Shown piece by piece: positions 7,666 through 14,486 of a stretch of DNA of 16,513 bases. The DNA is taken from positions 1-16,513 of the forward strand of contig JAPLPC010000091.1 of the NCBI GenBank assembly GCA_026400425.1. Direction: 5' to 3'. Source of the stretch: Hyphomicrobiales bacterium (GTDB lineage: Bacteria; Pseudomonadota; Alphaproteobacteria; Rhizobiales; Xanthobacteraceae). Position 1 is the first letter of the stretch. Each line of letters begins with the position of its first letter. The notes beneath the pieces are model-generated. The model was not told the origin of the DNA. It saw nothing but the letters and a program-made list of their open reading frames with translations, and made no database searches. The position numbers and the translations under genes were made by a program.

Positions 7666-8436
7666 TCAAGCCATAAACATCCGCGCCGCGGAGGCCAGCG
7701 TCAGCACCCCGCCGAGTGCGATGAAAATCTTGCCGATCACCGAGGTCTGCTCCCATGGTGTGTTGTTCTCGGCCGTCGCGGCAGCGGCGTTTGCGGGCGG
7801 CGTGTCGATGGTGGCCTTGGCGAGCGTCAGCGCCGGTTTGTCCTCGGCGGCACGATCAAGTTCGTTGAGCTGGTCGGGGGCGACGATCTCGGATGCGCCA
7901 GCGCTGTCCGCGGCGGGCGGCGTCGCTTGCTCGGGCTTGGCTTCCATCTTGCTCAACACATTCCCGGCCTGGGTGGACGTGTTGTAATTGTCGGTGGGCT
8001 TCGCGTCGCTCGGCCACTGGGCGTTCGCATTGGCGATGGCGGGAGATATGCTGCTGCCCTGGTCGGAGTGGGGTTGCCCGGATTTGCCGACATCGACCTT
8101 GGCTTCAGCGGCTTTTGAAGTGTCGGCCTTTGAAGTGTCGACCTTGGCCTCGTCAGTTTTCGATTCCGCGGCTTTGGCAGCTTCCTGCTTGGTTGATTTC
8201 TTCGCCCTGGCCTGGCGCTGCGTCTTACGGGGTTTGCTGGCCGAAGTTTTCGGGTGCAGGCGGGTCGGCGGGGCGATTTCGGCAGCGACGCCGGTGGCGG
8301 AGCCAATGGCCGTGGCCTGGTCGGGGGCCTGGGCCGCGGTTTGCGCCTGGGCATCGGTGGTGGGGCAAAGGGCTGCAGATGCCCACATTCCCGCGGCAAC
8401 GATCCAAGCAGCGCGCCCGGTGGTGTAAAGTCTCAT
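7666..8436 (-). CDS. Exported Ala/Lys-rich protein of unknown function with C-terminal membrane anchor
   Basis: I do not recognise a domain. The 256 residues start at the ATG at 8434-8436, with GGGAG seven bases upstream. Residues 1-32 look like a signal peptide (RAAWIVAAGMWASAAL core, cleavage near AQA). ASAALC is not a proper lipobox, because Leu precedes Cys24. Residues 60-120 are basic and of low complexity (Lys, Ala, Ser, Asp, Thr), with short repeats of the VDTSK/ADTSK type. Residues 120-225 are Ala/Pro/Ser-rich and probably disordered. A single hydrophobic helix at about 233-250 ends the protein (KIFIALGGVLTLASAARMFMA). The layout suggests a periplasmic stalk anchored at its C-terminus. 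The Lys-rich part could bind peptidoglycan or an acidic partner, but that is a guess. Normal codon bias and a sound ribosome site argue that it is real. Confidence 0.75.
   Translation of the reverse strand: MRLYTTGRAAWIVAAGMWASAALCPTTDAQAQTAAQAPDQATAIGSATGVAAEIAPPTRLHPKTSASKPRKTQRQARAKKSTKQEAAKAAESKTDEAKVDTSKADTSKAAEAKVDVGKSGQPHSDQGSSISPAIANANAQWPSDAKPTDNYNTSTQAGNVLSKMEAKPEQATPPAADSAGASEIVAPDQLNELDRAAEDKPALTLAKATIDTPPANAAAATAENNTPWEQTSVIGKIFIALGGVLTLASAARMFMA
8114..8143 (-). repeat. Two tandem 15-base units inside the Ala/Lys-rich gene
   Basis: TTTGAAGTGTCGGCC (8114-8128) is followed at once by TTTGAAGTGTCGACC (8129-8143), with one mismatch. The unit is a multiple of three and encodes the protein repeat VDTSK-ADTSK, so copy number could change without breaking the frame. 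Confidence 0.8.
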
Positions 8437-8709
8437 CGTGGTCTCCCGAGGGTGTCTGCCTCAATCGGCGTCAAAGGACCCTGCGCGCGTGACCACATGG
8501 CGGCGGAAAAACGGAATCTTCGCGCTGCTTGGTGCCATCATTGTGCCGTGGAGGCGGCGCTGGCACTGGGATAAGGCTGGGCAAAGATGTTATGAGCCCA
8601 TCGAAGAACCCATTCGCGGCTCTCCATCGTCGCGGTCACGGTTCTGTGATCTTTGGCGGGCAGGTGTAACATCCTGATCCGGCCACCGAACTGCTTTCAG
8701 GGAGCGCGT
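8437..8709. other. Divergent intergenic region between the exported-protein gene and the sigma factor gene
   Basis: About 270 bases. The right end holds a candidate ECF promoter (8666-8690) and the sigma-factor ribosome site AGGGAG (8699-8704). A GTG-started small reading frame at 8489-8677 (62 codons) is open but has weak support. No promoter was recognised for the leftward gene. Confidence 0.6.
8666..8690 (+). promoter_or_regulatory. Candidate autoregulatory SigF-type ECF promoter
   Basis: GTAAC at 8666-8670 and CGAA at 8687-8690 are separated by 16 bases. This is within one base of the Caulobacter SigF promoter pattern as I recall it (GTAACC, 16-base spacer, CGAA). The -10 element lies 19 bases before the GTG start, giving a very short leader that still includes the ribosome site. 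ECF operons with an anti-sigma commonly drive their own promoter. Confidence 0.55.
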
Positions 8710-9255
8710 GTGCGCGGACGTGACGACGAATGGACCGGGCTGATGCGGTCGGCCAATGCCGGCGATGGCGCGGCCTATCACCGACTGCTGAAGTCGGTCA
8801 CGCCCGTCCTGCGCGCCGGCGCGCGGCAAGGACTGGCACGGGCCGGACAGCCACCCGATCAGGCCGAGGATATCGTGCAGGAGATTCTAATCGCAGTGCA
8901 TCTGAAGCGGCACACCTGGGATACGAACGCTGCCTTTGCGCCGTGGCTGTTTGCGATCGCGCGCAACAAGCTGATCGATGCGCTGCGCAAGCGCGGTCGC
9001 CGCATCTTCGTCGATATCGACGATTTTTCGGAGACGCTGCCGAGCCAGCCGCCGGAGGAGCCGCTGCCGACGGTGGATATCGCCAACCATCTCGGCGATC
9101 TCTCGCCCCGCCAGCGCGACGTGCTGCAATCGATTGCGGTCGAGAATGCCTCGATCCGGGAGACTGCCGACAGGCTGTCGATGACCGAAGGAAATGTGCG
9201 CGTTGCCCTGCATCGTGGACTCGCAAGCCTGGCAGCAAAGCTGCGGAAGGATTGA
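8710..9255 (+). CDS. sigF: ECF RNA polymerase sigma factor, SigF type
   Basis: Directs RNA polymerase to stress promoters. The product is 181 residues from the GTG at 8710, chosen because AGGGAG lies five bases upstream; the frame extends to an ATG at 8653, but that start would sit before the candidate promoter and has no ribosome site. Region 2 runs from about 15 to 98, with the conserved AEDIVQEILIAVH (52-64) and the -10 binding helix FAPWLFAIARNKLIDALRKRGRR. A linker (100-125) is rich in Asp/Glu/Pro. Region 4 (about 130-178) has LSPRQRDVL and the helix-turn-helix SIRETADRLSMTEGNVRVALHRGL. Its stop is two bases before the anti-sigma ATG, so the two are co-transcribed. The NrsF partner identifies the ECF subgroup (SigF-like). 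In Caulobacter that subgroup answers chromate, cadmium and oxidative stress and induces methionine sulfoxide reductase and related genes. The regulon here is unknown. Confidence 0.93.
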   Translation: MRGRDDEWTGLMRSANAGDGAAYHRLLKSVTPVLRAGARQGLARAGQPPDQAEDIVQEILIAVHLKRHTWDTNAAFAPWLFAIARNKLIDALRKRGRRIFVDIDDFSETLPSQPPEEPLPTVDIANHLGDLSPRQRDVLQSIAVENASIRETADRLSMTEGNVRVALHRGLASLAAKLRKD

Positions 9256-9257
9256 CC

Positions 9258-9896
9258 ATGGAGACCGATCGACTGATCCTGGCGCTGGCCGCCGACAACC
9301 AACACCGGCCGCAACCGGTACGCACGCAATTGGCCATGGCCTTGCTGGTGACGCTGCCGGTGATGGCGGCGATGATGCTGGTCACGCTCGGGCTGCGGCC
9401 CGATTTCATGGCGGCGATGCGCAATCCGTTCTTCGATCTGAAATTCGTCGTGGCGCTGGCGCTGGCGATTCCGGCCGTCGTCATCAGCGTGCATCTGTCG
9501 CGGCCCGAAGCCTCGTTGGGGCGCTGGGTATGGATGCTGCTGCTGTCGCCCTTTATCTTGATTGGCGCCGTCATCACCGAGATGATGCTGCCACAGCGCA
9601 CACCGATGATGATGCGTATCGTCGGCAGGAACGCCGGGCTGTGCACGGTGGCCATTTCGCTGTTCGCGTTGCCGATCCTCGGCGCCGCATTGTTTGCCCT
9701 CCGCCACGGCGCGCCGTCGCATCCGACGCTGGAGGGGGCTTTGGCGGGGATGATGTCATCGGGCTTTGCTGCGGTGATCTATGCCGCGCATTGCGTCGAT
9801 GACTCGCCGCTGTTCGTTGCGGTCTGGTACACGCTGGCGACCATCGGCATAACGGCGCTCGGCGCATTCGCGGGTGCACGCGTGCTGCGATATTGA
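9258..9896 (+). CDS. nrsF: NrsF/DUF1109 family membrane anti-sigma factor
   Basis: Holds the ECF sigma factor at the inner membrane until a stress signal arrives. The product is 212 residues from the ATG at 9258, with AAGGA at 9247-9251, overlapping the end of the sigma gene. The N-terminus (METDRLILALAADN) is the short cytoplasmic sigma-binding segment typical of DUF1109. Six hydrophobic helices follow at about 25-46, 61-80, 88-108, 126-148, 158-178 and 187-208, the family's usual count. Two cysteines, Cys129 (GRNAGLCT) and Cys179 (YAAHCVDD), are 50 residues apart. They match the Cys131/Cys181 pair that I recall as needed for signal sensing in Caulobacter NrsF, and both lie near helix ends. 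A strong inverted repeat straddles the stop codon. There is no zinc-binding anti-sigma motif. Confidence 0.92.
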   Translation: METDRLILALAADNQHRPQPVRTQLAMALLVTLPVMAAMMLVTLGLRPDFMAAMRNPFFDLKFVVALALAIPAVVISVHLSRPEASLGRWVWMLLLSPFILIGAVITEMMLPQRTPMMMRIVGRNAGLCTVAISLFALPILGAALFALRHGAPSHPTLEGALAGMMSSGFAAVIYAAHCVDDSPLFVAVWYTLATIGITALGAFAGARVLRY

Positions 9897-9919
9897 CGAA
9901 TGTGCAATGCAGCACGCGT
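9878..9919 (+). terminator. Inverted repeat straddling the nrsF stop codon, probable transcription end
   Basis: ACGCGTGCTGC at 9878-9888 is a perfect complement of GCAGCACGCGT at 9909-9919. ATTG (9892-9895) can pair with CAAT (9905-9908) to extend the stem past a three-base bulge, leaving a nine-base loop. The nrsF stop (9894-9896) is inside the hairpin. No T-run follows. Confidence 0.5.
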
Positions 9920-10060
9920 TCCCGCTGAGTAAGACTTTCGAAAACTCGATACAATCGGCGTATGTGATCGTTACCCAACCGGACCGTCGGTATGATGGTC
10001 TGCGCAACAAGCGAGGAAAAGGTCCGTTCCTACTCCGTGTCAGATACATGGAGTTCACAC

Positions 10061-11284
10061 ATGGCGACCTTACTGAACGGAAACGATACCAACCGGCTGG
10101 TTGAAGTTTTGGCCGGCTCGACGGCGCTGCTCAACGACACCCACGGCGCCAGCGCCCTCCCACTGTCTCTCAGCTCGTTGCTCAGCGACGACGCTTCATC
10201 CTCCGACGTGCCCGCAAGCACTAGCACGCATGCCACTGGTGATGGTCCGCTCGTCACCGCCGGCTTGCTTGATCCCGTGACCGGTGTGGTCGATGGAGCG
10301 CTTGGCACCGATACGTCGAACCTGCTCGGCATCGGCGACATTCTCAATCTCGGTACGCCATCGCAACTCGCACTCGCTGGTGACGACGGCGGTGCGCAGC
10401 CGGTGTTCGATGCGACCAATATCCTGGTCAAGGATTTCCATGCGCAGATCGAGGGGTTCAGCCACACCAGCGGCACGTCCGATATCCTGCACGCGGTCAC
10501 CAATCTCGGCGAAACGATTGGTCTCGGCAACACCGGCGTCGTCCCGCCAGCGCTCGATGATGGCCATACCAACCTCATCACCGACGTCGTCAATGCGCCG
10601 TCCACGCTGCTCAATGGCGGGCTCGATCACGTCATCGGCCAGATCGGCGGCGATCTCGGCGATACGCTGCACGGCACCATCGGCGTGGTCGGCGCCGTGC
10701 TCAATGGTAATGATCCGCTCAATCCCGTCCCGGAACTCGTCAACGGTCTCACCTCCAGCCTGCAGACGTTGCCGCTACTCGATCTGAATGGCGGTAACGG
10801 TGCCGACGGCGGCGTGCTGGGCGGCGGATTGCTCGGTGGCTCGCTGGGGAACATCACCGGCTCCTCATCGGGTCATCTCATCGATGTCGATCTCGGCGCC
10901 GCGATGAGCAACGGGCTCGGCCTCGATTTGCTCGCCACGCCTGACCAGACCCACACAGCCAGTGTGAATGCTGTCGATGTCGGTCCGAACGGTCCGCAAC
11001 TGCTCGATCTCGGTGTGCTGACGGGCAGTGGCATCATCGATGTCCCCGGCCTCGGCGTCGCGGGCAGCGATGGGCTCGTCGGTGGTCTGCTCGGCGGACA
11101 TGGGCTTGCCGACGGGCTCGGACACGGACTAGGCGGCGGTCTGCTGAACGGCGACATCGCGTCGGGCAACGCGGCATCGACACCGTTGAACGCCCCGCTC
11201 GATATTGCGGTGCTGACCGACAACGTGACGTCGCTCACCGGCGACCACGGCATTCTCGATCTGCAGGGCGCGCACATCCTGTGA
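10061..11284 (+). CDS. Acidic Gly/Leu/Asp-rich protein, candidate type I secretion substrate
   Basis: I do not recognise a family. The 407 residues start at the ATG at 10061, chosen for GGAG at 10050-10053; the frame opens earlier at 9992 with an unlikely Cys/Ser-rich lead. By my count there are 38 Asp and 4 Glu against one Arg (12) and one Lys (124), no Cys, Trp or Tyr, and three Phe, so it is extremely acidic. There is no signal peptide. The motif (L/V)LNG(N/G)D-like recurs at 4-9, 183-187, 213-218 and 361-365. Gly-rich patches GGVLGGGLLGGSLG (250-263) and GGLLGGHGLADGLGHGLGGG (341-360) flank a mixed region. One imperfect RTX-like nonapeptide, GGNGADGGV, is at 244-252; no array exists. The C-terminus ends in ILDLQGAHIL. 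High acidity, lack of Cys and direct linkage to PrtD/HlyD genes point to type I export. The role after secretion (adhesin, matrix, ice- or surface-active protein) is unknown. Confidence 0.82.
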   Translation: MATLLNGNDTNRLVEVLAGSTALLNDTHGASALPLSLSSLLSDDASSSDVPASTSTHATGDGPLVTAGLLDPVTGVVDGALGTDTSNLLGIGDILNLGTPSQLALAGDDGGAQPVFDATNILVKDFHAQIEGFSHTSGTSDILHAVTNLGETIGLGNTGVVPPALDDGHTNLITDVVNAPSTLLNGGLDHVIGQIGGDLGDTLHGTIGVVGAVLNGNDPLNPVPELVNGLTSSLQTLPLLDLNGGNGADGGVLGGGLLGGSLGNITGSSSGHLIDVDLGAAMSNGLGLDLLATPDQTHTASVNAVDVGPNGPQLLDLGVLTGSGIIDVPGLGVAGSDGLVGGLLGGHGLADGLGHGLGGGLLNGDIASGNAASTPLNAPLDIAVLTDNVTSLTGDHGILDLQGAHIL

Positions 11285-11292
11285 TCCGCAGC

Positions 11293-11325
11293 GAACGGGG
11301 GAGGCCATGCCTCTCCCGTTCTTTT
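11293..11325 (+). terminator. Rho-independent terminator between substrate gene and transporter genes
   Basis: GAACGGGGGAGG (11293-11304) pairs with CCTCTCCCGTTC (11310-11321): 12 base pairs with one G-T wobble and a five-base loop, followed by TTTT at 11322-11325. It begins eight bases after the stop codon of the acidic protein and ends 46 bases before the ABC exporter start. Read-through would give low transporter and high substrate expression, as at other type I secretion loci such as hlyA/hlyB. Confidence 0.85.
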
Positions 11326-11371
11326 CCGAGCACATCCCCCATCACCCGGTGTGTCAGCCGAGAGGATGTCA

Positions 11372-13147
11372 ATGAGTGGTCCGCTTTTTCGACCGTCGGC
11401 CTTGCCCGTTCCGCTGCGCTCTGCTCTCGGCGATATCCGTTTTGCGTTGATTGCTGTCGCTGGCGCGAGCTTTATCGTCAACCTGCTGATGCTGGTCGGC
11501 CCGCTCTTCATGCTGCAGGTCTATGACCGCGTATTGCCGAGCCGCAGCCTTTCGACCTTGATCGGGCTGCTGCTGATCGCGGTGCTGCTGTTGCTGGTTC
11601 AGGCGTCCGTCGATGCACTGCGCAGTCGCCTGCTGGCGCGGATGGGCGAGAGCTTCGATCAATCGATCCGCGGCGACGTGTTTGCCTGCGTTCAACATCA
11701 GGCTTTGAAGACCCCGGGCACCGATGGCCTGCAGAACATCCGCGATCTCGATACGCTCCGCGGTTTCATGTCCGGCAGTGGATTGATCGCCGCATGCGAT
11801 CTGCCATGGACGCCGCTCTACATCATCGTCTGCACGCTGTTTCACCCGTTGATGGGGCTTGCTGTCGCAGCCGGCGCGATCATGCTCGGCGTCATCACCT
11901 GGGCATCGGAGACGTTCGGTCGCCGCCCCACCCAGGCACTCGTCGGGCTCGCTGCGGCAAGGCGCAGCATGGCAGAAACCGTCTTCAGTCACGCGGAAGT
12001 CGTGCATGCACTGGGCATGTCCAGGCGCATGGGCGAACTCTGGGGTGCGCGCACCGATGCGTTTCTCGATGGTCAGCGCGTCACATCGGATTTGACGGGC
12101 AGCTTCGGCAGCGCATCGCGTTTTCTGCGGATGATCCTGCAATCCGGCGTATTGGCCTTGGGCGCGTGGCTCGTCATCAATCAGCAGGCGACACCTGGCG
12201 TGATGCTGGCCGCCACCATCCTGTCGATCCGCGCGCTGGCGCCGATCGAACTCGCTATTGCCAACTGGCGCGGATTCATCGCCGCACGTGCCAGTTTCGA
12301 GCGATTGACCGAGGCGCTGGCTTCTCTGCCTGCAAAGAAGGTCGCGGTCGATCTGCCGAAGCCGGTGCAGCAACTGCGCGTCAATGCGGTCAGTCTCGCG
12401 ATCCCGCGAACGGAGACGCTGGTGCTGCATGATGTGAGCTTCGCCCTACAAGCGGGCAGCGCGGTGGCGGTGGTCGGTCCGAGCGGGTCAGGCAAATCCA
12501 CGCTGGCGCGCGCGCTGGTCGGCATCGTCCCGTCGGTGCGCGGCGTGATCCGCATCGATGGCGCGGCGCTGGCGCAATGGGACCCGCTCGCGCTCGGTGC
12601 GTCGATCGGCTATCTGCCGCAGGACGTCGCGCTGTTTCGCGGTTCGGTTGCGCAGAATATCTCGCGTTTCGCCGCCGAAATCGATGCTGATCGCCTGCTT
12701 GCCGCGGCGCGCCAAGCCGGCGTGCACGATCTCATTCTGCGCTTACCGAACGGCTATGAGACGGAAGTGGGGGACGGCGGACTGATGCTGTCCGGCGGCC
12801 AGCGCCAGCGCATCGCACTGGCGCGCGCGCTGTATGGCGATCCGTTTCTTCTCGTGCTCGACGAGCCCAATTCCAATCTCGACAGCGAAGGTGAACGCGC
12901 CTTGGTGCGCGCCATCGCGGCGGTGCGACAGCGCGGCGGCATCGTCGTGGTGATCGCGCATCGGCCGGCGCTGCTGTCGGTGGTCGATTATCTACTGGTG
13001 CTCAATCAAGGCCGGCAGCAGGCTTTCGGCACGACCGATGCCGTATTGCCGATGCTTGCGCCGAAACAAGCGGCACCGCCGGCCGAACCAGTTGCAACGC
13101 AGGCGCCGAAACGCGCCAGCCGAAAGCGTGCGGTGGCCCATGAGTGA
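11372..13147 (+). CDS. Type I secretion ABC exporter, PrtD family (permease fused to ATPase)
   Basis: Inner-membrane ABC exporter that energises one-step secretion through HlyD and TolC partners. The product is 591 residues from the ATG at 11372, chosen because GAGAGG (11360-11365) lies six bases upstream; GTG 11351 and ATG 11366 are in-frame alternatives. The first half (about 15-310) is the membrane domain, opening with a short cytoplasmic helix and the IVNLLMLVGPLFMLQVYDRVLPS motif typical of PrtD/HlyB proteins. There is no C39 peptidase or C39-like domain, so the substrate is not cleaved at a double-Gly leader. The ATPase half has Walker A GPSGSGKST (369-377, Lys375), signature LSGGQ (473-477), Walker B FLLVLDEP with Asp497/Glu498, and the switch His530. 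A Pro/Ala/Lys tail of about 35 residues follows. Its last codons overlap the adaptor gene by eight bases. Confidence 0.96.
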   Translation: MSGPLFRPSALPVPLRSALGDIRFALIAVAGASFIVNLLMLVGPLFMLQVYDRVLPSRSLSTLIGLLLIAVLLLLVQASVDALRSRLLARMGESFDQSIRGDVFACVQHQALKTPGTDGLQNIRDLDTLRGFMSGSGLIAACDLPWTPLYIIVCTLFHPLMGLAVAAGAIMLGVITWASETFGRRPTQALVGLAAARRSMAETVFSHAEVVHALGMSRRMGELWGARTDAFLDGQRVTSDLTGSFGSASRFLRMILQSGVLALGAWLVINQQATPGVMLAATILSIRALAPIELAIANWRGFIAARASFERLTEALASLPAKKVAVDLPKPVQQLRVNAVSLAIPRTETLVLHDVSFALQAGSAVAVVGPSGSGKSTLARALVGIVPSVRGVIRIDGAALAQWDPLALGASIGYLPQDVALFRGSVAQNISRFAAEIDADRLLAAARQAGVHDLILRLPNGYETEVGDGGLMLSGGQRQRIALARALYGDPFLLVLDEPNSNLDSEGERALVRAIAAVRQRGGIVVVIAHRPALLSVVDYLLVLNQGRQQAFGTTDAVLPMLAPKQAAPPAEPVATQAPKRASRKRAVAHE

Positions 13148-14444
13148 GGCGGAAAAGACCAGGCAATCGATCCGTCGCCACATGATGGCAGTGGCCGGCG
13201 CTGCGATTTTTATGGTTGGCAGCATGGGCATCATGGGCGCGGCGACAGATATGTCGGGTGCGATCATCTCGAATGGCGCGCTGGTGGTGGAGTCCAGCGT
13301 CAAGAAAGTTCAGCATCCGACAGGTGGTGTCGTGAAGACCCTGCTGGTGACGGAAGGCGCGCAGGTCGAGGCCGGCGATCTGCTGATCCATCTCGACGAG
13401 ACGGTGGCACAGGCCAATCTCTCCGCCGTCACCAAGAGCCTGTGGGAGCTCGAAGCACGACGTGCACGTCTGCAAAGCGAGCGCGACGGCATGACCGAGA
13501 TCGCGTTTCCCGATGAAATCGCCGCATTGCCCGAGGACTCGCCGGCGCAGGCGATCATGTCGGCGGAGCGGAGGTTCTTCCAGATCCGGCGCGATGCGTC
13601 AGACGGCCAGCGGCATCAGTTGCGCGAGCAAGTGTCGCAATTGAAGGAGCAGATCACCGGCCTGCACGACCAACTGACGGCCAAGCAACAGGAATCGAGT
13701 TTGCTGAGCAAGGAGCTGGTGGGCGTTGAGCAATTGTGGGAGCAAAGGCTGGTCTCGATTACGCGTCTGGTCACGCTGCAGCGCGACTCCGCGCGTCTGC
13801 TTGGCGAGAAAGGTCAGCTCACGGCCGCGATCGCGCAGGCCAAGGGCAAGATTTCCGAGACCGAGCTGAAAATCTTGCAGATCGATCGGGATTTCCGCAG
13901 CGATGTCGCCCGTGAACTCGCCGATATTCGCGCCAAATATGCCGAAACCATCGAGAAAAAAGTTACGGCACGCGATCAGGCCGAGAAGCTCGAATTGCGC
14001 GCGCCGCAGGCGGGCGTTGTGCACGACCTCAACATTCACACCGAAGGTGGTGTCATCGCTGCGGGTGAAACGGTGATGACCATCGTTCCCGACAGCGACC
14101 GTCTGATCGTGGAGACGCGGGTGCCGCCGCAGGAAATCGACCAGGTCAAGCTCGGTCAGAGCGCGGTGCTGCGCTTCACCAATTTCAACCAGCGCACGAC
14201 GCCGGAAGTCGATGGCGAGGTGACGCGAATAGGCGCCGACGTCTCCCGCGAGGACAAGACCGGCCCGACTTACTTTTTGGTCCGGATCGCGATCGGGCAG
14301 GATCAGATCGCGAAATTCGATGGCGCACGGCTGATGCCGGGCATGCCGGTGGAGGTCTTCATCCGCACCGGGGAGCGTACGCTGTTATCGTATCTGTTGA
14401 AGCCGATGGCCGATCAGATGCACCGGGCATTCAGGGAGAAGTGA
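13140..14444 (+). CDS. Type I secretion membrane-fusion (adaptor) protein, HlyD/PrtE family
   Basis: Periplasmic adaptor that links the ABC exporter to a TolC channel. The product is 434 residues from the ATG at 13140, inside the end of the exporter gene (eight-base overlap), which points to translational coupling. A cytoplasmic N-terminus precedes one membrane helix at about 16-35. The first half of the lipoyl domain follows (GGVVKTLLVTEGAQVEAGDLL, about 62-82), then long coiled coil at about 95-120 and 155-285 with Gln/Glu/Arg/Leu repeats. The second lipoyl half is at about 286-315, then the beta-barrel domain. The C-terminus carries the HlyD-family signature LMPGMPVEVFIRTGERTLLSYL (398-419). 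The length and layout are those of PrtE/LipC-type adaptors. No outer-membrane component follows; the window's TolC gene lies about 9 kb to the left on the other strand. Confidence 0.95.
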   Translation: MSEAEKTRQSIRRHMMAVAGAAIFMVGSMGIMGAATDMSGAIISNGALVVESSVKKVQHPTGGVVKTLLVTEGAQVEAGDLLIHLDETVAQANLSAVTKSLWELEARRARLQSERDGMTEIAFPDEIAALPEDSPAQAIMSAERRFFQIRRDASDGQRHQLREQVSQLKEQITGLHDQLTAKQQESSLLSKELVGVEQLWEQRLVSITRLVTLQRDSARLLGEKGQLTAAIAQAKGKISETELKILQIDRDFRSDVARELADIRAKYAETIEKKVTARDQAEKLELRAPQAGVVHDLNIHTEGGVIAAGETVMTIVPDSDRLIVETRVPPQEIDQVKLGQSAVLRFTNFNQRTTPEVDGEVTRIGADVSREDKTGPTYFLVRIAIGQDQIAKFDGARLMPGMPVEVFIRTGERTLLSYLLKPMADQMHRAFREK

Positions 14445-14486
14445 ACTTCCGACGTCTCTCACATAGGAACGGTGAAGGCAGAAGCT

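Noticed and set aside
8470..8486. Lipoprotein lipobox in the exported Ala/Lys-rich protein (Cys24), considered with its upstream region
   Set aside because: The residue before Cys is Leu, which signal peptidase II does not normally accept, and a normal AQA cleavage site follows.
8798..9722. Two long minus-strand frames opposite sigF and nrsF
   Set aside because: They are antisense to well-supported genes and are full of His, Arg and Gln with no domain.
9927..9955. Possible housekeeping promoter for the acidic protein gene (TACAAT at 9950-9955)
   Set aside because: The -10-like hexamer is good but no acceptable -35 lies 16-18 bases upstream, so I do not list it as a feature.
10790..10816. 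RTX calcium-binding repeat in the acidic protein
   Set aside because: GGNGADGGV is a single copy and lacks the hydrophobic residue at position eight, so it cannot form a beta-roll on its own.
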